The notes beneath the pieces were generated by a model, which saw nothing but the letters and a program-made list of their open reading frames with translations, was not told the DNA's origin and ran no database searches. DNA of 64,000 nucleotides, from positions 1 through 64,000 of the forward strand of contig NZ_ATCL01000012.1 in the NCBI RefSeq assembly GCF_000416965.1, read 5' to 3'. A program made the translations under genes and the position numbers. The DNA comes from Exiguobacterium chiriqhucha RW-2. GTDB lineage: Bacteria > Bacillota > Bacilli > Exiguobacteriales > Exiguobacteriaceae. Each line of letters begins with the position of its first letter. Position 1 is the stretch's first letter. Below are positions 17,396-25,382 of this stretch, piece after piece.

Positions 17396-17629
17396 TTACG
17401 TTTTGTTATAAATAATTTTACTAGATAGAACAGGATTAAATGAGAATGAGATTCCGATACTTTTACGGAAACCTCTTTCTCTTTTTTCTTTGCTTATACT
17501 CTGATTAGTGATTAATAATCTGTTCGTCATATCGCGAAATATCCACACGCGGACCACCTCGGTTTTGTCCTGCAAAAACGTACCTTACCTGACGTTAGAC
17601 ACGCCCTCGATCTCGCTTTTGACGTTGCC

Positions 17630-17773
17630 CTTACGCCCCGTGCCTCCCGTCAGAAAGGACCAGGAACATAGAGATGCGGCGGTGAGCCAGCAGCTCTTGT
17701 TATCGGGCCGTCAGGGGGGCAGCGGTGCGATGAGCGACTTTGCCACTGGCGCTAGACGCTCACGCATGAGCCC
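17630..17773. repeat. GC-rich 144-bp dispersed repeat, copy B
   Basis: Second copy of the repeat at 15411-15554, same orientation, from CTTACGCCCCGTGCC to CACGCATGAGCCC. The flanks differ, so only this block is shared. No open frame is conserved between the copies. Confidence 0.8.
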
Positions 17774-18022
17774 GACTTGGCTTTCCGACAGGCGACGCAC
17801 GGGATGCGAAATGGATCCTCAGGCGTGTGAGACTCCCCCGATTCTCCTCTAAGATACACATCTCCTGCCCCAAATACCTGACAGATTATTTGTAATGGGT
17901 GAACCGGACATACGTGATAGAATGAAGCAACAAGTAAATATTTAACAGTTTCTGTTCTGGCGTCTTATAGGACTCAGACAGGATGGATGACAGGCACATT
18001 TAAAATCAAAGGAGGACATGAC

Positions 18023-18604
18023 ATGGCAAAGACGATCGGATTATGGGGCATCCCGCTGCTGTTACTACTCGCCACCGGATGTGGTGCGACAGAGGAGACG
18101 GTTTCGACCACGGAGGACACAACGAGTGGGTCAGAGACCGTGACAGAGACGATTGAAACAGAAGAGACAGAAAACGAAGCGGCGGAGAGCGACGTCTATT
18201 TCAAAGACGGTGAAGCAAAATTGATTGACCTCAAGATTCAGATCACCGAGACGAAAGTGATCCCACCCGGAGAGCCGGGGAACGAGTATGGCGACAAAGC
18301 GGTCCTCGCCATCTGGTATGACACGACGAACCTGACCGGGAAAGACATCGACCCGACAAGTGCCTGGATGATCGTCTTCGAGGCGATCCAAGACAATGAC
18401 CCGAACGCGGTCAACACCCTCGAGGTTGGCATGCTGCCGGACGAGCAGTTCCTCGACAGTCAGCTCGAGACCATCAAACAGGACGGCACGGTCTCGAACG
18501 CCGTCGCCTATGAACTCGACGACTTGGAGACACCGGTCACCTTGGTAGCCACGCAAGGCATAGGCGGTGACGAATTGGGCGAACAGACGATTGAAATCAA
18601 ATAA
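18023..18604 (+). CDS. DUF5067-type lipoprotein
   Basis: A 193-residue lipoprotein. Signal peptide with lipobox LATGC near residue 18, then a Thr/Glu-rich spacer, then an immunoglobulin-like domain typical of DUF5067: DVYFKDGEAKLIDLKIQITE, then KAVLAIWYDTTNLTGKDIDP and SAWMIVFEAIQD. Such proteins are exported, anchored to the membrane, and of unknown function. The start at 18023 follows AAAGGAGGACATGAC. The gene is clearly GC-richer than the AT-rich genes nearby. It ends about 80 bases before the radC-linked repeat. Confidence 0.8.
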   Translation: MAKTIGLWGIPLLLLLATGCGATEETVSTTEDTTSGSETVTETIETEETENEAAESDVYFKDGEAKLIDLKIQITETKVIPPGEPGNEYGDKAVLAIWYDTTNLTGKDIDPTSAWMIVFEAIQDNDPNAVNTLEVGMLPDEQFLDSQLETIKQDGTVSNAVAYELDDLETPVTLVATQGIGGDELGEQTIEIK

Positions 18605-18683
18605 GACGATACAACTCAGAACGACACAGAGGACCTGCGTATAGAAGACGACAGGTTCTTTTTTGATGCTTGCATCCCGTATC

Positions 18684-18842
18684 ACCGTTTTCGTCATGCG
18701 AAAACGAACCTTTTCCGGATCCCGCTCTACGGATCCAGGCGAGAGCAACGCGAGTCGCCCGTCCCGTCAAAGAAAAACGTATGTTTTTCGTCCTTGCCCT
18801 TACCGGACGGACCGGTCCCCCGGCCCCACTCCATTCCATTCA
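18684..18842. repeat. Hairpin-rich repeat downstream of radC (copy B)
   Basis: Counterpart of 16515-16682. On the minus strand, after the radC stop it contains a GGAGTGGGGCCGG hairpin, an AAAAACATACGTTTTT hairpin, a GGATCC-based inverted repeat and CGTTTTCGCATGACGAAAACG. At least one hairpin should terminate radC. Confidence 0.7.
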
Positions 18843-19295
18843 ACCCATGTAACCTCGCTGTTTCATGCTGACGTATGACTCGTCCGCTCCGAGGATGAGA
18901 TGGTCGAGCACCGGGATGCCGACGAGCTGTCCCGCTTCATGTAACCGTTCCGTCACTTCGATGTCTTCCCGGCTCGGGGTCGGGTCCCCGCTCGGGTGTT
19001 GATGACAGACGACGAGGCACGAGGCGTTGTTCAAGATGGCGCATTTGAACACCTCCCGTGGGTGGACGATGCTCGAGTTGACGCTCCCGACATGCGCCCG
19101 GTGGACCCCGATTACCCGGTTTTTGGTATTCAACATGATGACGAGGAAGACCTCACGGTCGTCGTCAGCGATGAACGGTGCCGCGATGGACCGGGCACAC
19201 GCCGGTGAGCGGAGCGTCGCGTGCTCGAGAGCGACCATCTCCTCGCGAATCTCCTGTTTGATACGAATGACCTCGATGATGGATGTGAGTTCCAT
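18840..19295 (-). CDS. radC: RadC/JAB-domain protein
   Basis: A 151-residue protein consisting of the RadC JAB (MPN) domain only. The metal motif HQHPSGDPTPSRED has His98, His100 and Asp111, preceded by FLVIMLNTKNRVIG and followed by LVGIPVLDHLILG. The N-terminal helix-hairpin-helix part of chromosomal RadC is missing, as in the short plasmid and phage RadC-like (YeeS-type) proteins. Biological role is unclear; a peptidase or nuclease-like activity has been suggested for the fold. The ATG at 19295 follows GAAAGGGG. It is divergent from a yolD gene, and the pair occurs as relics elsewhere in the window. Confidence 0.85.
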   Translation of the reverse strand: MELTSIIEVIRIKQEIREEMVALEHATLRSPACARSIAAPFIADDDREVFLVIMLNTKNRVIGVHRAHVGSVNSSIVHPREVFKCAILNNASCLVVCHQHPSGDPTPSREDIEVTERLHEAGQLVGIPVLDHLILGADESYVSMKQRGYMG

Positions 19296-19620
19296 GATAG
19301 TTTGTCCCCTTTCGGATAAGCCGACCTCAGAACGAACACCGTTGTGCGTCCTGTTGACGGAAACGAAGCGAGCGTCGGGAGACGGTGCAAGGGCGACCGT
19401 AGGGAGAGCATCAAAAAAATGCGTAGAGCGCACGGAGGACCAGGCTTCCGTAGCCAACGAGCGAAAAGCCTTGCTTTGAGCCAAGAGCGAAGGAAGACGG
19501 GCCGAAGGGTGCGTCATTTTTTTGACGTCCCTTGCATCGACGACCAGCGAGCTAGAGTACGGAAACAGGACGCACGGATCACCGATTACGAAAAAGACTG
19601 TTCAAATGAGACAAATCGGG

Positions 19621-19643
19621 TATAAAATAAGAACAAACGTTCG
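19621..19643 (+). promoter_or_regulatory. -10 box and LexA/SOS box upstream of yolD copy 1
   Basis: TATAAAAT at 19621-19628 is followed immediately by AGAACAAACGTTCG (19630-19643), which matches the Gram-positive LexA (DinR) consensus CGAACRNRYGTTCG at all but the first base. A repressor bound there would cover the transcription start. Confidence 0.75.
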
Positions 19644-19666
19644 TTTTATGGAAAGGAGGAATTGTG

Positions 19667-20008
19667 ATGACGATGTATCGTGACCGAGGTGAGTTGAAAT
19701 GGACCCCCTTCCTCATGCCCGAGCATAAGGCGCTGCTGACGAAATACTACAAGGAGATTCAGAGGATCGAGATGCCCAACATCGATGAACAGGTCTTATC
19801 AATATATGAGAACGTATTGAATGACGCGATCTTCAGTGGGGACGTGGTGGAAGTGAAATATGTGGAGGAGCGGGAGATGAGACGATTCAAGGGATTCGTG
19901 CACCGGACGAACTACATGGAGCGGACCGTCGAACTGGCCAATCAACGGGACGGTGTCATCCAGGTGCCGTTCGAGGCAATCATCTATGTGGAGCGGTCTT
20001 CAGACTAA
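19667..20008 (+). CDS. YolD-like protein, copy 1
   Basis: A 113-residue YolD-like protein: [20 protein letters not shown] at the N-terminus, then [20 protein letters not shown] and [19 protein letters not shown]. YolD-like genes in Bacillota are commonly SOS-induced and sit beside a Y-family polymerase (uvrX/dinB-like), but no polymerase gene is present here. The ATG at 19667 follows AAGGAGGAATTGTG. Upstream lies a LexA box. A paralogue is at 22737 and relics are at 9980 and 16904. Confidence 0.85.
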   Translation: MTMYRDRGELKWTPFLMPEHKALLTKYYKEIQRIEMPNIDEQVLSIYENVLNDAIFSGDVVEVKYVEEREMRRFKGFVHRTNYMERTVELANQRDGVIQVPFEAIIYVERSSD

Positions 20009-20211
20009 CGGATGAACACTTTATAAATCTTGATCCTAAGTTCCATTTAAGTGTTAAAATATATCTGTAAGGATAGTAAGGTGTAAAAAATTATGAAATA
20101 TTTTCTAAATTTAGGATGGTTGAGAAAGTTGCATTGCTGACAGCTCAGTATCGAGTATTTGTTTGATTCAGTCGATCACAATTACAAACACCAAATGGAA
20201 GGATGAGAGAG

Positions 20212-20877
20212 ATGGCTGATATTTACGAAAATGACAATATAGTTAGTTCCATGGAACCGCTATTAGAATTGATAAATGATATCAACTCCCAAGCGCAGAT
20301 TCAAGATCATCAAATTAGTAGAATCTCTGAACTTACGGAAATATATAATAGGCTAAGACGTTTGTATACAAGTGATTATACCGTGTCTGCAATTCATGCG
20401 ACTGAATTAGACACTGGCAGTTTTGAGCTGCCAAATCTTACGATGTATGATGTAGGAAATAGCACGGGGTACACCATAAATAAATTGTCTATTTTCACCG
20501 GGGATATCATCGAGACCCCAGATGGAAAGGAAGGAATGATTGTAGAACATAGCAGTCCTATTGCACCAGAATTTTTTTTTGTTAAGGACCCACCTGTTTT
20601 TAAACTAATCATGAAGGATAGAACTGTTGTCATTAATAAAGAAGATGCACATGGATCATTAACTTTGGATGGGAGTACTCAACTAAAACTGACGAGACCT
20701 TACTACCTATTTAAAGACCATGAGGAAGTCATTTTTGACAAGAATGATACACAAAATAACTTATTCATTTCTTTAAATAAACGGAAACGTGATAATTTCT
20801 TTGAAAGTGATCGTCGTTTCGATGAAGAAACCACTGATGAAATGATTAGACAATTGTTTCCAGAGTATTTTGATTAA
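20212..20877 (+). CDS. Hypothetical protein
   Basis: A 221-residue soluble protein. The first ~60 residues are a helical segment (coiled-coil-like), the rest a mixed beta domain with no recognised family; Asp and Glu dominate. The ATG at 20212 follows AAGGATGAGAGAG. Base composition is lower in GC than in yolD just upstream, so it may be a separate insertion. No operon partner. Confidence 0.5.
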   Translation: MADIYENDNIVSSMEPLLELINDINSQAQIQDHQISRISELTEIYNRLRRLYTSDYTVSAIHATELDTGSFELPNLTMYDVGNSTGYTINKLSIFTGDIIETPDGKEGMIVEHSSPIAPEFFFVKDPPVFKLIMKDRTVVINKEDAHGSLTLDGSTQLKLTRPYYLFKDHEEVIFDKNDTQNNLFISLNKRKRDNFFESDRRFDEETTDEMIRQLFPEYFD

Positions 20878-20879
20878 CT

Positions 20880-21213
20880 GGTGATGAGGAGCGTTGTACT
20901 GACGACAAAAATGGAAAAATGATACGTTAGTGATTCTTTATGACGTTGCCTTTTTTGTTTTGTCATATATCTGACTCGTCTAATTTCCTGGTGTCGTCCA
21001 AATCTCTGTTTTCTCCTATTCGAATTGACCTTTAACCCATAGCAGTTCCTTCGCATGAATGATAGTAAATTCATTCTACGCGGGTAGCTTACTATGGGCT
21101 TTTTTATGTTCCGGTTCAGCAGCCGGACGTGATTCTATGCTTCGCCAAATATCCATATGCCATCTAACGTTAAGTGAAGCATTGGAGCGTTCGTTTCACT
21201 TCTAGTTCAGGAG
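20880..21213. other. Intergenic stretch without recognised genes
   Basis: No convincing gene. A short 66-codon frame exists on the minus strand but lacks a ribosome site and has unlikely composition. Confidence 0.4.
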
Positions 21214-21549
21214 TTAAAAAGGTTTTAAATCGTCATCAGAAAGGTTCAACTTAGGGAGAGGTATTTTTTCAAAAGACACAAATAACACATCTAAATCAAC
21301 CTTCTCTTCTGAAGATGGGACGATTCTTATTTCAGACATGGTCAAGTCACAATTTTTTTCGATTTTAGTGAAGGTATGAAATGAAATAGTATGCAAAGAA
21401 TATTTTGATGTAAAGATTGCAACGCTGTCCTGATGCACAATCAACTCTTCTCCGCACAGGATAAAAGGTTCGATTAAATTCCGTGGTGTATCATATACAT
21501 ACTCGTTTTTTGCAAAGTATGTAGGGGTAAGAATCCGATAGGTGTACAC
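21214..21549 (-). CDS. Small paralogue protein, third of three (MYTYRILTP family)
   Basis: A 111-residue protein with start GTG after GGAAGGAGATATTGCA. Its opening MYTYRILTP matches the two upstream genes (MHTYKIITP and MYTYRLLTP), and all three share a later pattern in which an acidic region is followed by a hydrophobic strand near SSEEKVDLDVLFVS or its equivalent. No known domain is recognised. It is the last gene of the tandem set on the minus strand. Confidence 0.6.
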   Translation of the reverse strand: MYTYRILTPTYFAKNEYVYDTPRNLIEPFILCGEELIVHQDSVAIFTSKYSLHTISFHTFTKIEKNCDLTMSEIRIVPSSEEKVDLDVLFVSFEKIPLPKLNLSDDDLKPF

Positions 21550-21711
21550 TGCAATATCTCCTTCCTAATCTCAAACGGTGGATGGTTCAAAAATCTAAAG
21601 TGGACTACAAACATGTAATTAGGCAATTTGTTTAAGCAGTTTTGTTTGAATTCGAAACAACGCAATCGAGAGCATTCAGATTTGAATAACTTGCTTTAGA
21701 CTAATCCATTT

Positions 21712-22020
21712 TCAATCAAGTACATCCCAGTCAGAGTTGCCTTCTTTAGGTGTTAGATATATGGGAATAGTAACGAGAATATCAATCAAGTCTTCATTAG
21801 ACGGCTCAAGTATGACTTCGGAAATATAATGGGACGCTTCATCGAACACTTGGAATTTTTGACTCATATATGTTGACACGAGAACTTCTATCTCTTTTCC
21901 AAAATTGACTTTGATTCCGATACCTTCTAGTATCATAGGATCGAATAAATATTTCATATCATGTTCAGACGTATCGCTAATATCTTCTTCAATCGGCGTT
22001 ATAATTTTATAGGTATGCAT
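21712..22020 (-). CDS. Small paralogue protein, second of three
   Basis: A 102-residue acidic protein beginning MHTYKIITP, a paralogue of the genes on either side. The ATG at 22020 was chosen because the sequence before it (GAGGGAGGTACTAGAA) holds a ribosome site and because it aligns with the starts of the paralogues; the frame is open 18 codons further upstream. It ends with ILVTIPIYLTPKEGNSDWDV. Function unknown. Confidence 0.6.
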   Translation of the reverse strand: MHTYKIITPIEEDISDTSEHDMKYLFDPMILEGIGIKVNFGKEIEVLVSTYMSQKFQVFDEASHYISEVILEPSNEDLIDILVTIPIYLTPKEGNSDWDVLD

Positions 22021-22087
22021 TTCTAGTACCTCCCTCTTTGTATGTTTTATTAAAAGTCGCGTCACTTTTTTCATATTCTGAAGAACA

Positions 22088-22411
22088 CTATGCTATGTGT
22101 TTTCCAATCGATACGCTGATATCGAAGTCGATTCCTGATTCAGTCGACGGGGAGAGCTGCACTTCTTTGATTATTAAGGATCCTCCAAAAGGTCCATTAA
22201 GAATTTGAAACGTATGTACCGAAATATCAGATGTCCAAATACGCACTTCGTCATCGAGTATTTCAATGCGCGTTCCACTTAGATGTACGGGTTCTGTCAG
22301 AAACTCTCCCTTTGACTTCTTATAACTTTTTTCTACTTCTTCCTCGTCCACGTAATGAAGCTCTGAAACTTCAAATGACTCAGTCGGTGTTAACAAACGA
22401 TATGTGTACAT
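22088..22411 (-). CDS. Small paralogue protein, first of three
   Basis: A 107-residue acidic protein beginning MYTYRLLTPTESFEVSEL, the most upstream of three related minus-strand genes. It shares the N-terminal motif and the C-terminal SPSTESGIDFDISVSIG pattern with its neighbours. It starts at an ATG after GAGAGGAGAGTAAC. Function is not recognised. Confidence 0.6.
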   Translation of the reverse strand: MYTYRLLTPTESFEVSELHYVDEEEVEKSYKKSKGEFLTEPVHLSGTRIEILDDEVRIWTSDISVHTFQILNGPFGGSLIIKEVQLSPSTESGIDFDISVSIGKHIA

Positions 22412-22691
22412 TCATGTTACTCTCCTCTCAAAATATACTCGCATTCCTTACTATAAGCTATTCTCTTCAAACATAAGTCTAACTGAAAAAGATTCCAATA
22501 TATAGTTCTATAACCCAATAAATTAATTTTTATCACGAGAGAATTTTCCTTTTCTCAGTGCCCTTCCTAGTAGAGTCAGAGGTTACTTTTTTTGACTAAC
22601 CTTGCACCAAAGGCCAACGAGTTAGGATACGAAAAAAAGACACACGGGGTCACGAATCTTTAAAAAGACTGTTCAAACAGAACAATGCGGG

Positions 22692-22714
22692 CATAAAATA
22701 AGAACAAATGTTCG
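22692..22714 (+). promoter_or_regulatory. -10 box and LexA/SOS box upstream of yolD copy 2
   Basis: CATAAAAT is followed by AGAACAAATGTTCG (22701-22714), matching the Gram-positive LexA consensus except at the first base. Same layout as at the first yolD copy. Confidence 0.75.
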
Positions 22715-22736
22715 TTTTTTTGAGTAGGGACTTTTT

Positions 22737-23078
22737 ATGACAAGGTATCGTGACCGGGGGGAGTTAAAGTGGATCCCATTTTTGATGCCGGAGCATCGAG
22801 CACTGCTTACGAAATACTACAAAGAGATTCAGAAGATTGAGATGCCCGATGTCGATGAACAAGGGCTCTCAATTTATGAGAATGTGTTGAACGATGCAAT
22901 CTTTAGCGGGGACACAGTAGAAGTAAAGTATGTAGAAGAGCGGCAAATTAAACGATTTAAGGGCTTCGTACATCGTACGAACTACCTGGAGCGGGCCGTC
23001 GAGATAGCTAATGAGCGTGATGGGATTATCAACGTTCCCTTTGTATCAATCGTTCATGTAGAGCGGTCGATGGACTAA
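22737..23078 (+). CDS. YolD-like protein, copy 2
   Basis: A 113-residue protein nearly the same as the copy at 19667 in protein sequence ([20 protein letters not shown] and onwards) but clearly diverged at the DNA level. It keeps the LexA box and promoter layout. The ribosome site (AGGGA) is weaker than in copy 1. As with copy 1, no Y-family polymerase gene is nearby. It is the last gene before the type I restriction locus. Confidence 0.85.
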   Translation: MTRYRDRGELKWIPFLMPEHRALLTKYYKEIQKIEMPDVDEQGLSIYENVLNDAIFSGDTVEVKYVEERQIKRFKGFVHRTNYLERAVEIANERDGIINVPFVSIVHVERSMD

Positions 23079-23156
23079 CTCCCTGGCGGTTGTTCGAAGT
23101 CTGCGTCACGAAACATAGTGATTCATTTCAATACACCATAAAAAAATTTCGTATTA

Positions 23157-23192
23157 ACTTTTTTGAAAGTTATGCATAACTTTCAAAAAAGT
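23157..23192. repeat. Perfect 36-bp palindrome before the restriction locus
   Basis: ACTTTTTTGAAAGTTATG joined to its exact reverse complement CATAACTTTCAAAAAAGT, with no loop. It ends one base before the -35 box of the promoter at 23194-23222, the right place for an operator. There is no T-run directly after it, so a terminator role for yolD is less likely. Confidence 0.85.
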
Positions 23193-23193
23193 A

Positions 23194-23222
23194 TTGTTTG
23201 TTTAAGTGATGTTTGTTATATT
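23194..23222 (+). promoter_or_regulatory. Probable sigma-A promoter of the restriction locus
   Basis: TTGTTT (23194-23199), exactly 17 bases, then TATATT (23217-23222), about 60 bases before the first methylase gene. It abuts the 36-bp palindrome. Confidence 0.6.
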
Positions 23223-23283
23223 CAACTTATCAACAAAACAGATTTTATATTGTGCATATCAAAAAGAAAGGTACGTGAAGTAA

Positions 23284-25134
23284 ATGGCGAAAAAGTCGTT
23301 ATATGAAGCGATTCAATCTTTACGTAATGCCACACATCACGATCCTGAGATTTCACCATTTGTCTTAGGTGTCTTATTCAAACATTTAGAAAGAGTCGAA
23401 GGAAAAGACTATCTGGGTCGTGTTGTGCGTGAAGAAGATAATATCGAGCTGAAACTCGATACAATCCTAACTGAAATAGAAGAGGTACACTCTGAGCTAT
23501 CAGGCATTAAACATCTTGACATCAAATCAGTAGAGAAGTTGAGACGCTTTTGGCTAGAGTTAGATCGATATTTGAACGAAATAAAAGACTTATCGATCTT
23601 TATTGATGACCTGATTGACGAACTCTCTAGTATTGGGTCTAGAACTTCGCATTTATTCCCTACCCCTCCGTCCATCAATAGTTTAGCTATCCAACTAATA
23701 GATCCAGGTAGTGGTAGCTTCCATGACAGCATGTGTGGTCCCGGAGGAAGTTTACTTTCCGCCTATAAACATGCAGCTATGAAGAAAGAGACACTTCAAT
23801 TGACAGGACAAGACATTAATCCGATTAATATTGCAATTACAAAAGTTAGACTTTTCGTTGAAGGAGTCAAGGATGCGACTATCAAGTTTGGCGATATCAT
23901 CAGTTCTCCTCAATTCGTAGAAAATGAACGTCTAGAAAAGTTTGACTATATCATTATTGATCCGCCATTTGGGCTTTCATGGCGACCGGAAGGCGACCAA
24001 TATAATCGCTTTGTATTTGGCACCCCACCCTCTAGTAAGATGGAACTTGCTGTTCTGACCCATGCACTTGTCAGTTTAAAAGATAAAGGGCGATCGGCAG
24101 TAATCATGAGTGGTGGAGTCCTATATGCAGGGGGAGCGAGCGCGAAAATCCGTCAAAACATTATCGATTTGGATTATGTCGAGTCTGTGATCACCCTCCC
24201 ATCTAATCTTTATCAAAATACAGCCTTGCAAACGCACCTCATTATACTGAATAAAGATAAAGACTCAGAAAGACAAAACGAGATTTTGTTTATTAATGGA
24301 GAAGAACTGTACCAAGAAATCGGTAAACGAAAACGGGCTATTAGTGAAAAAGGAATGAAAAAAATTATCGAGACGTATCGATCTTGGAAAGTTGAGAGTG
24401 GCTTCAGCAAAATTGTCCGAAACAGTGAACTAAACGAAAGCAATCTATTGCCCTCTCAATACATCTTCTCAAACCAACTCACAATCGAACCTTTCGGCAA
24501 TATCGAAGTATCCATGGATAAAATAGAAGAGATGAATACGTTATCACTAGGTGATTTTGTAAAATTTTTCAGAGGATACAATGTCTCTCCGAGTGATGAG
24601 GATACGGAAGGTCAATATAAAGTCGTCAAAGCATCAGATGTACAAGATGGTCAACTGTTTTATGAAAATGTTACTCGATATAGCATTCAGAAGAAATTTA
24701 ATCTTGAAGACTATAGACTGAAAAAAGGTGACCTCCTTATCACGGTGCGTGGACGATCAATCAAGGTTGCCCACGTCGATGTAGAAGACGAATATCTGCT
24801 GTTTTCGCAAAACTTTCTGGGCATTCGTTGTGGGGAATTGATAAATCCTAAATACCTAAAGCTTTATCTAGAAAGCCCAGTGGCACAGTTCATTCTCACG
24901 AGTAAATTAAGCGGGACGACCATCCCCGTTCTTAACCGTAAAGATTTAGAACAATTACCATTCCTGAACATTCCTCTAGAAGAGCAAAAAAGGATTGCAC
25001 AACGAACTGAAGAAAGACATGCAGAATTATGTTTTGAGATTCAACGTATTCAGAATGAAATGATGCAAAACAAAAAACAGTCTTACGAAGACATGGGACT
25101 AGCCGATCTGTTCTCTATAAAGAACAGAGCCTAA
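23284..25134 (+). CDS. N6-adenine DNA methylase fused to a single specificity (TRD) domain
   Basis: A 616-residue protein. Residues about 1-120 are a helical N-terminal domain. The methylase core has motif I as DSMCGPGGSLL (near 148) and motif IV as DPPFG (near 227), both variants of the HsdM motifs. From about residue 425 a type I S-subunit target-recognition domain follows (LSLGDFVKFFRGYNVSPSDE to LNRKDLEQLPFLNIPLEEQK) with the usual conserved helix. So it is an M-S fusion with one half-specificity. It lies 250 bases before a complete hsdMSR set. It may be an extra methyltransferase, a regulator of specificity, or part of a second system that has lost other genes. Confidence 0.8.
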   Translation: MAKKSLYEAIQSLRNATHHDPEISPFVLGVLFKHLERVEGKDYLGRVVREEDNIELKLDTILTEIEEVHSELSGIKHLDIKSVEKLRRFWLELDRYLNEIKDLSIFIDDLIDELSSIGSRTSHLFPTPPSINSLAIQLIDPGSGSFHDSMCGPGGSLLSAYKHAAMKKETLQLTGQDINPINIAITKVRLFVEGVKDATIKFGDIISSPQFVENERLEKFDYIIIDPPFGLSWRPEGDQYNRFVFGTPPSSKMELAVLTHALVSLKDKGRSAVIMSGGVLYAGGASAKIRQNIIDLDYVESVITLPSNLYQNTALQTHLIILNKDKDSERQNEILFINGEELYQEIGKRKRAISEKGMKKIIETYRSWKVESGFSKIVRNSELNESNLLPSQYIFSNQLTIEPFGNIEVSMDKIEEMNTLSLGDFVKFFRGYNVSPSDEDTEGQYKVVKASDVQDGQLFYENVTRYSIQKKFNLEDYRLKKGDLLITVRGRSIKVAHVDVEDEYLLFSQNFLGIRCGELINPKYLKLYLESPVAQFILTSKLSGTTIPVLNRKDLEQLPFLNIPLEEQKRIAQRTEERHAELCFEIQRIQNEMMQNKKQSYEDMGLADLFSIKNRA

Positions 25135-25382
25135 GGCGCTTTTGAATAGTCTGGTCTATCATTATCGTCACATGAAAGGTCACTTAGATAACGAAGTGAG
25201 TTCTAAGTGATTCAACCATGAGAAGCGTAAAGCAGCTAACCTACTTTCATATAGCATTCGATTAACGAGATAGATTTTAGTTAGTCGACACTCATAAAAT
25301 TATATTGATATGATATAAGCGTTAGTAAGTGACACCGCTTCATCGATTTATATATCATAGGAAAATTATTGGGGGATATACA

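Noticed and set aside
17508-17852. A 114-codon plus-strand frame over repeat copy B
   Set aside because: No ribosome site, biased composition, and not kept in copy A.
20874-21074. A 66-codon minus-strand frame, basic
   Set aside because: No ribosome site, improbable composition and overlap with a gene end; treated as non-coding.
23157-23192. The 36-bp palindrome as a terminator of the second yolD gene
   Set aside because: The hairpin would have no T-run directly after it; its position against the -35 box fits an operator better. A weak termination effect cannot be excluded.
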